Of a DNA stretch of 64,000 bases, positions 27,173-36,455 are shown one piece after another (the first letter of the stretch is position 1; each line of letters opens with the position of its first letter). The stretch spans positions 124,001 through 188,000 of the forward strand of contig NZ_AYMG01000038.1 in assembly GCF_000633455.1 (NCBI RefSeq), read 5' to 3'. The translations under genes were made by a program, and so were the position numbers. Below the pieces are notes generated by a model. The model ran no database searches, was not told where the DNA came from, and saw only the letters and a program-made list of their open reading frames with translations. Source of the stretch: Pedobacter jeongneungensis. GTDB lineage: Bacteria > Bacteroidota > Bacteroidia > Sphingobacteriales > Sphingobacteriaceae.

Positions 27173-28705
27173 TTATTGATAAGCATTTTGTACAATTTGC
27201 CCCTGGCTATTTGCAATTTCCAAATTATTGAAAGGTACGACCATGTTGACTGGGTTAAAAATATAGGTCTGCGGCGTATTCAAATCCACGATCCCATTTG
27301 TAGCCTTATAAAAGGTACGGGTAACGGTAACATCGTCCGAGGGATCACTATTTGCGCCAAATCTGCGTATATCCAGAAACCTGAACGTGAATGGCAACTC
27401 GCGGCGTCTTTCCTGTAATACTTTTGTTAATGCATCTCCCTGAGTGGATAAAGAAAGCGTATAAGAAAAGCCCGTTTTAAAACGTTTAGCACGGAGTGTG
27501 TTAATTGCACCTGTTGCACCGGATAAGTCGTTGATCCTCGCGCAGGCTTCAGCTTTGTTCAGTAAAACTTCCGCAATGGATGGTCCCTCAATATTCCATA
27601 TCCCATCATTAAACTGTGTATATCTATATGTCGATGGTGTAACTACTGTAAACCGTCTCCCTCCATCTGGAATGATAAACCATTTGAACCTAAGGTCGTT
27701 GGATTGATCATACAGTGCAATCAGTGAAGGGCTTGGAATCAGGAACTGGGCAGAAGATGATCGAACTCTAGGAAAATAAAACTCTGGCCATGTCAATATC
27801 CTGTTGGTAGCGGAGGTGTAGTTCCATCCATTTAGTTCTGAATAGTTCAGCGTCACAGATGGGTTACTGTAAGTTGCCGGGGTGCCTTGTGCTATGGTAT
27901 TGTAATCTACTAGCTGAGCAACCGGTTTTGCAAGCGCACTGTTTGCATACTGAATTGACTTTGCATAGTCACCTGTGAACAGGTAGTATCTACTTAAGAA
28001 AGCATCAATAGCGGTCTTACTTACCCTCCAACGCAAGTTTGCTTGAACATCGTCATAAGTAGCATAGGACTGGGCCTGAGTTACATCAGAAAGTATCTGA
28101 TCATAAGTCTCCTGCAATGTGGACCTCGAAATGGATTCGGCATAGTCGGTTGTCTTTTTAATGGGCATTCCAGGTCCGGACAAGTTTGCTGAAGCATATG
28201 GCTTGCAGTAGTAGTTGACCAGCAGCCAATAGGCGTAGGCTCTGATAAAATATGCATTGGCCTTTACCAGGTTCTTTGTTGCATCTGAGCCAGTTACATC
28301 GTCAACATTGGCGAGAATCACATTCGCGGTGAATATTTTTCTATACTGGGCAGTATAAAAGGTATCAGAAGTTTGGTTTGCAATGGTGGGCACATCAAAC
28401 AGATAGGTACTGATCACAGCAGGGCTGAACGAACTTAATGCGCTATTTGATTTATAGAGCGCCTGACTGATATCAGTATCATCCGTGGCATGGGAAAATA
28501 TGTATTCACTACCATTGTCCACAAAGTTTGGATATTGGGCAGTCAATACATTCAACGAGTTATCTTCAAGTGCCAGCAGCTGGTCTGCAGTCTTAATTTC
28601 AGCAAGCACGCGTGGGGCTTCGGAAAGGTATTTTTTGCAAGAGGTCACAGAACCTAATGTTATCATCGCTAGGGCGATCATAATTTTATTTGTTTTCATC
28701 TTCAT
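27173..28705 (-). CDS. SusD/RagB-type outer-membrane lipoprotein
   Basis: A 510-residue surface lipoprotein that forms the lid of the SusC channel encoded 22 bases upstream. It has a lipoprotein signal peptide with lipobox GSVTSC (lipid on C23), followed by the typical KKYLSEAP. TPR-like helices and the SusD family features AYWLLVNYYCKPYA and EVLLNKAEACARIND are present, as is the late RRRELPFTFRFLDIRRFG block. No glycan-active enzyme is nearby; the downstream genes are all redox proteins, so the cargo may be a peptide or protein. That reading is an inference. Confidence 0.93.
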   Translation of the reverse strand: MKMKTNKIMIALAMITLGSVTSCKKYLSEAPRVLAEIKTADQLLALEDNSLNVLTAQYPNFVDNGSEYIFSHATDDTDISQALYKSNSALSSFSPAVISTYLFDVPTIANQTSDTFYTAQYRKIFTANVILANVDDVTGSDATKNLVKANAYFIRAYAYWLLVNYYCKPYASANLSGPGMPIKKTTDYAESISRSTLQETYDQILSDVTQAQSYATYDDVQANLRWRVSKTAIDAFLSRYYLFTGDYAKSIQYANSALAKPVAQLVDYNTIAQGTPATYSNPSVTLNYSELNGWNYTSATNRILTWPEFYFPRVRSSSAQFLIPSPSLIALYDQSNDLRFKWFIIPDGGRRFTVVTPSTYRYTQFNDGIWNIEGPSIAEVLLNKAEACARINDLSGATGAINTLRAKRFKTGFSYTLSLSTQGDALTKVLQERRRELPFTFRFLDIRRFGANSDPSDDVTVTRTFYKATNGIVDLNTPQTYIFNPVNMVVPFNNLEIANSQGQIVQNAYQ

Positions 28706-28727
28706 TCTTTTTTAATAGTCGCTTGTA

Positions 28728-31700
28728 CTAAAACCCAATGTTTGCACCGATAGTATAGGATCTCAGCGGACGTTCTGTTCCTGGCAGATAATCCGGATTA
28801 TACTTATTTCTGTTGGCAACATAAATCATCCCCAGGTCGGTTCCCTGAAGAAAAACCCTGACATTTCTTAAACCTGCCTTTCTAATGAGATCTTTTGGTA
28901 GTGAATAATCCAACATCACGTTCGAACACTGAATGTAGGATGAACTCTCGGTTAGTGTATTAAGTATCGGATAGGACGTCGACCAGAGGTAGAAGTCATT
29001 TGAATTCTGCATCGGGAAGCCTGGTACGCTGGTGCTGCCTGCAAAAACATCAGCCACCCATCTATTAACCTGGGTTTTGGTCGACCCACTCCACGCTGTT
29101 GCATAATTAAAAGTAGGATTGCGATAAACCCCGCCCAAGTTTCCGGTAAAGAAAGCTGTTAGGTTAAAATTCTTATAGCCCAATGAAGCGCGATAGCTCA
29201 AAATCGTCGGTGGGGTGGTTGTTCCTTGGTAAACCATAAACTGCTCACCCGGACTTGTCATGTAGTTAGATATCAGCGCTATATTTACAGATGTGCCATT
29301 GGGACCGATGATTGTTGGCACACCGTTTTGCATTCCAGAATAGACAAAAGAGTAGACAGCGTTCAAGGGCATTCCTTCGATATAAGTTGTTGCAGGATCC
29401 CTCATCGCATTCGCTAACCGCTGAGGAAAAAATAGGCTTGTAATCCTGTTTCTGTTATAGCTATACTGAAGCGATGTATTGTAGCTTAGGCCTGTTGCCC
29501 CAATATTTCCCCTGGAGCCCAGCTCAAGCTCGATACCGCGGTTAGAAATCTCAGCATTATTGAAACGTTGCTGATTGGTGCCTGTAGTAGATGCCAACTT
29601 GATAATACCTGTAATGTCCTTACCTTGCTTATTATATACCTCGACGGTACCAAACAAGCGTCCATTGAACATCGAATAATCCAATCCGATGTTTGTGCTT
29701 ACCGTACGCTCCCACCTTAAGGTTGGATTACCATTATCAGCAATGCTAGCAGTAATCGTCCCCGTTGTAACATCCGGAGCTGATCCAACAGATAATAATG
29801 TACTTGTAGAACTTGAGGTCACGGTGTTACCGGTGCTACCATAGGTGGCACGTAGGATTAAACGATCGAGCCATCCTATCCTTTGCGCAAAGGCTTCATT
29901 TTTTGCATTCCACGATCCGCCGATGGTCCAGAATGGTGACCACCTTAGCGAGGGATCTTTGGTGATATAATTTGAGGCATCGCTTCTTGCGCTCGCTGAC
30001 AATGTATATTTATCGTCATAAGTATAACTGGCTAAGCTATATAAAGAAACGTAACGGTTCAAGCTATAAGATAGCGTTGTATTACCTCCAGATAAGGTCG
30101 CGCCTGGGTTCACACTCGTGAACTGGTAATACTGGTCCACTGCACTGCCGTAACCATATTGAGGTACTGTCGATTGAAGTGTCGCTGGATTATAGCCATA
30201 TTGCCATGGATCTGTTCTTAAATCTGTACGGTTATTTGTAATTTCCGTACCGGCCGAAGCTGAAATCCTGTGTTTACCGATCAGCTTATCGTAACTGAAT
30301 TGATTTCTGAATAAATAGTTCGCAGAATTGGTGTTGCTATACTGATTAATACCACCTTTAGGAAGATACACCGTGCCCACTGTCTTGGTTGTATTATTGT
30401 ACTGTACATATTGGTTAACCATATTGCGGACATAATAGGTGTCATCACTGTAGTAATTGTTGACATCTATTCTCCCCCGCTCATACTGTAAACTGGTATT
30501 GAACGTCAATCCAGGAAGTAGTTTAGCTACAAATCCAGTTTGTATTCTGGCCAGATAGCTTTTCGTATCGAGATCACGCGCTCTAGTCTCACGAAGAAGA
30601 TTGTAGTTCCAATCGGGATACGGAAACCTGCTCAGTGGAAGTAGTGATAAGGCATAATCGTTTCGGGTACCTACATTGATTGAATACAGTCCGTTAGGGT
30701 TCAATAATGTTTCGTAGGGCGAGAGAGATTGGATCTCCGCATTGGTCGCACCGCTATTTTTCTGGGCATTGTACTGAACAAACATACCAAAGTTGAAGGT
30801 CAGGAATTTGGCTACCTTATATTCATTACTTAAATTGATGCTATAACGCTGATTTCCCGTACCCTGGTAGCGGGTCTGATTGTTTTCAAATAACAAGGAT
30901 GAATAGGTTTTCGAGCGCTCGGTGTTGGCAGAGAAGTTAACGTTGTACTGATTAACAATGGCCCTACGCATCAATAAGTCCTGAATCTGACTACGGTTGT
31001 TAATCAAACTAAGGCTATCGAGCGTTGTGTTCATTGCTCCGGTAGACAGCTGACCATAGCGGTTGGCGTAAATCGCTCGTTGAGCAAGCGTCAGTGGTAG
31101 GGACTGATCGAGTGGAAAAGAAGCTCCACCAGTATATACATTAGTTGCAAAATATAAGTTATTTTGGGCCGCTAGTTTTTCATATCGGATCATATCCGCT
31201 GAACTTGCAGTGGCCAGATATTGATTAAGGTCGGTTTTTTCGGAAATCCTGGTAAATACACTTCCATCGATTGTCAACCCATTTTTGCCTTTACCCTTTT
31301 TTGTGGTTATTACGATAACCCCATTTGCAGAGCGGGCACCCCAGATTGCAGCCGCAGCCGCGTCCTTCAAGATATCAATGCTTTCTACATCATTTGGGTT
31401 GATCGATGAAAAATCGGCATTCGTTCCTGCCGCATTTTGGATGGGAAAACCGTCTACGACAACTAATGGACCAGTACCAGCATACATTGTTCCAGCACCG
31501 CGAATGAGAATATTCATTGTCCCATCAGCATTTTGCTTCGCCTGAACCCCCGTCGCAACTCCCTGAAGCACTGTTGACAAATCAGATACCGGGCGTTTAG
31601 AAAGAATATCTTCACCTATGTGCTGGAATGAACCAGTGGCAAGATCTTTCTTGATGGTTTGATAACCAGAGGTCACCACAACTTCCTGAAGTGCCCTGAT

Positions 31701-32369
31701 GCTGAACGATAGAGTAATTACAACTACCTTTCCCGTTTCGGCAGGTACGGTGTACATTGCGGAGTTGTAGCCTATGAAATTTATTGAAATCTGATCGCCT
31801 ACATTAGCAAACAAGGAGAAGTTACCATTGTTATCCGTTGTGGTCGCGATATTGGTTCTAACGTTTTTCACTGTGGCGCCCGGAAGGCCATTTCCGACAG
31901 AATCCACGATTTTCCCTCTAAAAACTACCTGTTTGGCATTTTCAGGCATTGGAATCTTTGTTTTTGCAAGAACCACTACTGTTTTTGATTCTAACCGATA
32001 GGTAAATGGCTGATCAGCAAAACATCTGTCAAGTACTTCTTTAACAGATTTGTTGACAACATTGATATCAACCGGCTTTGCTGTTTTGAACAAGTCAACC
32101 TGGTAGATGAAGTCGTAACCAGTCTGAATTTTGATATCCTTAAATATCTCCACCAATGGTGCCGACTTTTTAGAAATGGTAAGTGATTGACCTTCAGCAG
32201 CAAAGGATAGCTGCATGAAACATGCGAATAGACAAATACAGGTTAGGTTAAATCGCATTATCCAGTATCTTAATGGGAATCGATCGGGTGAATTTCCTCC
32301 ATTTTCTAACTTTTCACATATAGGGAAAGCTACTGACCGAAACCAGTTATTGGTGTAAATTTTATACAT
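28728..32369 (-). CDS. SusC/RagA-type TonB-dependent receptor with STN domain
   Basis: A complete 1213-residue outer-membrane importer. A long leader (MYKIYTNN) precedes the hydrophobic signal core near residue 50; an ATG before RFNLTCICLF is an alternative start. Then come the STN domain (about 65-135, with TGYDFIYQVDLF), a carboxypeptidase-regulatory-like domain (about 145-230), the plug with VVDGFPIQNAAG and SIDILKDAAAAAIWGARSANGV, and a barrel ending in the typical aromatic C-terminus (YTIGANIGF). The STN domain and the fecR and sigma genes upstream predict sigma-dependent autoinduction. It pairs with the SusD 22 bases downstream. Confidence 0.95.
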   Translation of the reverse strand: MYKIYTNNWFRSVAFPICEKLENGGNSPDRFPLRYWIMRFNLTCICLFACFMQLSFAAEGQSLTISKKSAPLVEIFKDIKIQTGYDFIYQVDLFKTAKPVDINVVNKSVKEVLDRCFADQPFTYRLESKTVVVLAKTKIPMPENAKQVVFRGKIVDSVGNGLPGATVKNVRTNIATTTDNNGNFSLFANVGDQISINFIGYNSAMYTVPAETGKVVVITLSFSIRALQEVVVTSGYQTIKKDLATGSFQHIGEDILSKRPVSDLSTVLQGVATGVQAKQNADGTMNILIRGAGTMYAGTGPLVVVDGFPIQNAAGTNADFSSINPNDVESIDILKDAAAAAIWGARSANGVIVITTKKGKGKNGLTIDGSVFTRISEKTDLNQYLATASSADMIRYEKLAAQNNLYFATNVYTGGASFPLDQSLPLTLAQRAIYANRYGQLSTGAMNTTLDSLSLINNRSQIQDLLMRRAIVNQYNVNFSANTERSKTYSSLLFENNQTRYQGTGNQRYSINLSNEYKVAKFLTFNFGMFVQYNAQKNSGATNAEIQSLSPYETLLNPNGLYSINVGTRNDYALSLLPLSRFPYPDWNYNLLRETRARDLDTKSYLARIQTGFVAKLLPGLTFNTSLQYERGRIDVNNYYSDDTYYVRNMVNQYVQYNNTTKTVGTVYLPKGGINQYSNTNSANYLFRNQFSYDKLIGKHRISASAGTEITNNRTDLRTDPWQYGYNPATLQSTVPQYGYGSAVDQYYQFTSVNPGATLSGGNTTLSYSLNRYVSLYSLASYTYDDKYTLSASARSDASNYITKDPSLRWSPFWTIGGSWNAKNEAFAQRIGWLDRLILRATYGSTGNTVTSSSTSTLLSVGSAPDVTTGTITASIADNGNPTLRWERTVSTNIGLDYSMFNGRLFGTVEVYNKQGKDITGIIKLASTTGTNQQRFNNAEISNRGIELELGSRGNIGATGLSYNTSLQYSYNRNRITSLFFPQRLANAMRDPATTYIEGMPLNAVYSFVYSGMQNGVPTIIGPNGTSVNIALISNYMTSPGEQFMVYQGTTTPPTILSYRASLGYKNFNLTAFFTGNLGGVYRNPTFNYATAWSGSTKTQVNRWVADVFAGSTSVPGFPMQNSNDFYLWSTSYPILNTLTESSSYIQCSNVMLDYSLPKDLIRKAGLRNVRVFLQGTDLGMIYVANRNKYNPDYLPGTERPLRSYTIGANIGF

Positions 32370-32376
32370 TTGTTTG

Positions 32377-32461
32377 GTTATAGTTTAAATAGTTGTTGGA
32401 ATCAATTGATTAAAAGATAACCGTATTGAGCCGGGAGCGTTGGAGCGCTTCCGGTTTTTTT
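32377..32461 (+). ncRNA. candidate cis-antisense RNA opposite the susC leader (unit 2)
   Basis: TACATTTG at 32365-32372 (plus strand) matches TAnnTTTG exactly and overlaps the susC start codon, as in unit 1. A 9-bp stem, CCGGGAGCG (32431-32439) with CGCTTCCGG (32446-32454), contains one G-T pair and is followed by seven T (32455-32461). The predicted RNA is about 85 nt and ends 26 bases before the fecR stop. No -33 element is clear. The hairpin plus T run points to termination on the plus strand, opposite to all genes nearby. Confidence 0.38.
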
Positions 32462-32486
32462 GTGGTTATCCTGTGGTTCATTAATC

Positions 32487-33608
32487 TTAGCGCTTCACGA
32501 TAACCCTCCTTTCTTCTATTAAAAAGTGTACAGCCTGCGTAGATTCTAATGTTTTAAGAATATCTTTTATACCTCTGGATCTGGAAATAGAACCTCCGAA
32601 GGCTATCTTCCCTACATCATCCCTAAATTCGATATCAACATCATACCAGCGACTGATTTGCCTCATGATTTCCTTTAAGGAAGAGTTAGTAAAGACAAAA
32701 TCACCATTTTTCCAAGCCATTACCTGGTCCTGGTCAGCTTTTATAATTTCAATCTGGCCGTTAGACAGGATGGACTGCTGCCCTGGAACCAACAGCTTGA
32801 GAATACCATTCTTAGGTTTTACCCTCACACTTCCGTTTAAAAGCGTTGTTCGAACGGATGGTTCATCATCATATGCATTAACATTAAAATGGGTCCCCAG
32901 AACTTCTATTTGCTGATCTGCAGTATTGACCAGGAAAGGATGACTACGATCATGTTTAACCTCAAAATATGCCTCACCGCTGAGCTCAACCACACGATTT
33001 TTACCCGTGAACCTTATTGGATATTTCAGGGACGACATGGAGTTCAGCCACACCCCTGTTCCATCTGGGAGCACCATATGAAACTTACCGCCCCGGGGTA
33101 TTTCAATTGCATTTGTTCCTACGGGTCCCTCAGTTGCTTGTTCATGCTGCGTATAAATAATCTGATTATCGGACTGGACGATCTGTGTCCCCGCTTGTAC
33201 AGCTAGCTGACCATTGGTGGAATTATCCAGCGTGATTCTTGAACCATCGGCAAGAACCAACATTGCTTTATCCTGGCCAGGTAAAATTCTACCCGACTTA
33301 CTGATCAATAGATTTTGTTTTGGTGGAGGGGATTTAAAGTAGAGGCTGGCAAAAAAAACCAATCCTGCTAAACTTGCGGCAGCTCCATAATAAATGAGGC
33401 GAAAGAAACGCTTTTTTGATGCAGATTTTGCCTGGGCAGTTTTTTGCCATATCTGGTCCTTGAGTGAACTATTAACAGCATAGCTGGAAATATCCTGTCT
33501 TTGATATTCTTCTAGATAAAACTGCTCAACAAGAGCAGCTTCCTCGGGTGTACAGGAACCTTCCAGGTATTTATCAATAAGTTGTTTTGCTTGTTCTTTA
33601 TGGTTCAT
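32487..33608 (-). CDS. FecR-family anti-sigma factor
   Basis: A 373-residue anti-sigma factor. The ATG at 33608 (MNHKEQAKQLIDKYLEGSC) gives the standard start; the frame reaches 33647 without family features. There is a cytoplasmic N-terminal region, one membrane segment (about residues 80-100), a FecR domain with LPDGTGVWLNSMSSLKYP, GEAYFEV and VLGTHFNV, and a C-terminal DUF4974-type domain (LKEIMRQISRWYDVDI). It lies 165 bases after the ECF sigma gene and before susC, and it should sense the STN domain of that receptor. Confidence 0.93.
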   Translation of the reverse strand: MNHKEQAKQLIDKYLEGSCTPEEAALVEQFYLEEYQRQDISSYAVNSSLKDQIWQKTAQAKSASKKRFFRLIYYGAAASLAGLVFFASLYFKSPPPKQNLLISKSGRILPGQDKAMLVLADGSRITLDNSTNGQLAVQAGTQIVQSDNQIIYTQHEQATEGPVGTNAIEIPRGGKFHMVLPDGTGVWLNSMSSLKYPIRFTGKNRVVELSGEAYFEVKHDRSHPFLVNTADQQIEVLGTHFNVNAYDDEPSVRTTLLNGSVRVKPKNGILKLLVPGQQSILSNGQIEIIKADQDQVMAWKNGDFVFTNSSLKEIMRQISRWYDVDIEFRDDVGKIAFGGSISRSRGIKDILKTLESTQAVHFLIEERRVIVKR

Positions 33609-33772
33609 AGGAGAGTGATATATTTTAAAGACACCACTCAGCCCCAAAGGATGTAGAAGAATTAATTATTTTTTAAAAATAAATTAACATGCGGATAAAT
33701 GTAAGCCAATTTGAAGGACTGGCTTAAGTTAGCCAGATCATTCCCCCTTAAAAAGGGAGGATATATTCAGCA

Positions 33773-34396
33773 TTATTTTGAAGAAATGTATTTCAGAAGA
33801 AAGCCTAAAAACAGGTAGCTCAATATAAACAGAGACCCGTAGGATTTGGAAAGATGATTTTTCAGGATTAGTATGGCGTTGCTGATCTGGCGTTTCACCG
33901 TCGTTTCGGCAATATTCATTTTGAGGGCAATTTCCTTATTGGTCATGGACTGTTTGCGGCTCATTTCAAAAACTTCCCGCATACGTTCTGGAAGGTTACT
34001 GATTACCTTGTCGATGGCCTGTTCGAGTTCCTGAAACTGAATTTTCTCAATAACTGAGGTTTGATGAGTCTGCAGATAAAGCGCAAACCTGTCATAATAT
34101 TGGGAACGTCTATCATTAGCACGGATCTCATTGAGCACCCTATGTCTTACCGCAGAAAACAAGTAAGCCTTTAGCGTTGTGTGAATCGAAAGCTGATCGC
34201 CCTGTTTCCATAAAGAGGTGAATACTTCCTGAACCATATCTTTTGCTTCCTCTTCATTTCCAAGCATTTTTAGTGCATGAACATAGAGCGAATGCCAATG
34301 ACGATCGAAAACGTTAGCAAACGAAATGTGATCGCCCTCTTTTATAAGAGAGACCAATTGCAGATCGCTTAACTCTTTATGGTCGTTCCTTTTCAA
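33773..34396 (-). CDS. ECF-type sigma factor with hydrophobic C-terminal tail
   Basis: A 207-residue sigma factor. Region 2 is near residues 25-95 (NVFDRHWHSLYVHALKMLGNEEEAKDMVQEVFTSLW). Region 4 is near 125-180 (LPERMREVFEMSRKQSMTNKEIALKM). After region 4 an extra stretch of about 20 residues is strongly hydrophobic (LFILSYLFLGFLLKYI), which the sigma factor at 4499 lacks. This could attach the factor to the membrane or to FecR; it could also be non-functional read-through. It is the first gene of the sigma-FecR-SusCD cassette. Confidence 0.92.
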   Translation of the reverse strand: MKRNDHKELSDLQLVSLIKEGDHISFANVFDRHWHSLYVHALKMLGNEEEAKDMVQEVFTSLWKQGDQLSIHTTLKAYLFSAVRHRVLNEIRANDRRSQYYDRFALYLQTHQTSVIEKIQFQELEQAIDKVISNLPERMREVFEMSRKQSMTNKEIALKMNIAETTVKRQISNAILILKNHLSKSYGSLFILSYLFLGFLLKYISSK

Positions 34397-34749
34397 TGAT
34401 TTTTCAATAAATATTTAATAATATCAGCTTGAAGCAAAGAATTCCTCCTGAATACTTAACAAACATCCATTTTTATAATGGATTTTAATATAAATATATA
34501 TATTTTATTTAAAAAACAATAAATTACATCAAATTATCAGTATCATTTTTTTCAAAAAAACAAAACCTAACCAATAATGGCAAACTCAATCTACAATATT
34601 CATCATCAATAGAAGATGAAGATATGCCATTAAAAGCAAGATTTAATAATTTACCTAAAGTTAAAAATTAATTGACAATAAATAAACAGGAGTCAGCAGG
34701 CAGAAGAAGATTTAGCAATTCGGTCTTCAGACCATGTATTTAAAATCAC
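34397..34749. other. AT-rich intergenic region
   Basis: A very AT-rich gap of about 350 bases with long A and T runs. I see no gene, hairpin or recognisable operator. It separates the start of the ECF sigma gene from the end of an unknown gene, and must contain the promoter of the sigma gene. Confidence 0.5.
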
Positions 34750-35265
34750 TCATCTAAAAAAGCTCCTTGACTTTGCAGACAGGTTATTTTTTCCTATAAT
34801 GTATATACTAAGAAAAGAAATCTTTCTAATTAAATTTAAGTCTGTTAATAAAGTTGTGCGGAATCCCGACAGGTAATAACCGTCAAGCTTATTAGAGTCT
34901 TCTAGGACAAGCCTGGCTGAAGCAAAGGTAGAATATATATCTTGCTCATGCAGGTATACAGTGATGAAATTGCATTGATTCAGCAGTTGCTGATTAATCA
35001 TATCTGCCTTATCGAGGTAAATAGCAGGATATTCGGCAACGCCGAGTCTTGCCCTGATCACACACCTCGAGTTCGCGCGAAACCTTAAAAAAGCAAGGGA
35101 TTTTCGGATATTACGCCTGGGCTTTCCAATGAAATGATTTGACACTGGCCCTAACGATCGCGAAATAAAATAGCCGAAGTCGGAACGATAGACCTTCGCC
35201 CCTGTCTGTACTATTCTTTGGGCAAATTCAGCAACCAGTTTACTGTGCGTGTAATATTTTTCCAT
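34750..35265 (-). CDS. unknown basic protein, 171 residues
   Basis: I do not recognise a family. The protein is rich in Arg, Lys, Leu and Ser, without signal peptide or clear membrane segment; the C-terminal part (LIRKISFLSIYIIGKNN) is moderately hydrophobic. The middle segment (residues 55-80, several Arg) could bind nucleic acid. It stands alone between two systems with gaps of more than 130 bases on each side. It may be a real orphan gene or a decayed one; composition alone does not settle it. Confidence 0.4.
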   Translation of the reverse strand: MEKYYTHSKLVAEFAQRIVQTGAKVYRSDFGYFISRSLGPVSNHFIGKPRRNIRKSLAFLRFRANSRCVIRARLGVAEYPAIYLDKADMINQQLLNQCNFITVYLHEQDIYSTFASARLVLEDSNKLDGYYLSGFRTTLLTDLNLIRKISFLSIYIIGKNNLSAKSRSFFR

Positions 35266-35397
35266 TTAAATTTTTATCATGAAAGTCCTGTAAAAATTAT
35301 GGGAGCTTTGAATTTATAGATGGACATTTTCAAAACGCCGTTTCTCTTATCTAGAAGTACATTGTTACAGGAAAATGTATGATTAAGGGATTTAATT

Positions 35398-36378
35398 TCA
35401 ACGAAATATCTTATGCATAAAACTTACCATGTAATCTGCCGTCTTTTCTGCCCATGGATGAAAGAGCCAGAAAGGATGAACCTTGACATCTACTTTGTGA
35501 ACTTGGTAATAAACGCCCCACTCGTTCAAACTTGCGATCAATTCATCCTGCCCGGCGTGAAAGCGGGAATATCCGCTATTTAAGAATAGTATCGGAACCA
35601 TTTTTTCATTGGCCCAGAAACCAGCAGACGCTTCTTTCCATACATCTGGTTTTTCAGAAAAATCCCCCCCGAGCCAGAGAATATCGGGAGAATCGGGTTT
35701 CCGGTTGAGATTTAAGGAACCTGGAGCGAGAAAACTGATTACTCCGTCGATATTGATTACTGCGTTCACCACACTTGACGTTTTTAAGCCTTCGCGGTTC
35801 CCTTCAAAAGCGGCAACACCATTTGTCGCTGCAACCAGAGCAGCTATCTGACCACCGGCAGATGTACCGGAAATGACGATTTTGCTGGTATCTATCCCAT
35901 AAGTTTCAGCATTAGCCTTGAGCCATCGGATGGCGGATTTGATATTGTAAATTGCGGCGGGATACTTGGCTTCTGGGGATAGCTGGTATTCGACAGGAAT
36001 ACTAACAAAGCCTCTTTTTGCAATCATTTGCGCCAAAGGGACTTCCATTTGTTTATCACCCGAGCGCCATCCGCCTCCATGTACCATAATCAGGGCAGGG
36101 AGTAATTTTCGGCTATCCGGCCTGTAAACATCAAGATGCAAATCTCTGACGCCAAATCTTGAAGCCGCAGAGTTGCTGTAGACAACGTTCTTGAATACCA
36201 GTAAACCTTTGGGCAAGCTATCCTTGGCAGGAATCGCAAAGGGATAATCCTTCCGGATTTGCCTGAACACCTGGGCAACAGTATAGCTGGTATCCCGTGG
36301 GATAGAAATCCCCTGGCTAAAGAGTTCAGTGAATATTGTGCTCAGCAAAAATACCAGTATATATTGCTTATTCATCAT
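35398..36378 (-). CDS. exported alpha/beta-hydrolase, carboxylesterase type
   Basis: A 326-residue esterase with a signal peptide (1-22). It has the oxyanion-hole motif HGGGW (100-104) and the nucleophile S173 in GTSAGG, both typical of the BD-FAE/hormone-sensitive-lipase-like esterases. The acid is probably the Asp in the late NSGYSRFHAGQDEL region and the His in HPFWLFHP. In this pectin-type locus it could remove acetyl, methyl or feruloyl groups. It follows two SGNH esterases in the same direction after a 77-base gap. Confidence 0.87.
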   Translation of the reverse strand: MMNKQYILVFLLSTIFTELFSQGISIPRDTSYTVAQVFRQIRKDYPFAIPAKDSLPKGLLVFKNVVYSNSAASRFGVRDLHLDVYRPDSRKLLPALIMVHGGGWRSGDKQMEVPLAQMIAKRGFVSIPVEYQLSPEAKYPAAIYNIKSAIRWLKANAETYGIDTSKIVISGTSAGGQIAALVAATNGVAAFEGNREGLKTSSVVNAVINIDGVISFLAPGSLNLNRKPDSPDILWLGGDFSEKPDVWKEASAGFWANEKMVPILFLNSGYSRFHAGQDELIASLNEWGVYYQVHKVDVKVHPFWLFHPWAEKTADYMVSFMHKIFR

Positions 36379-36455
36379 AACCTGTATTTGTATAGAAAAG
36401 TAATTGTTCGGTTCAAAAAAGCCTAAAAGACACCATAATATTTGAAAACTAATGG

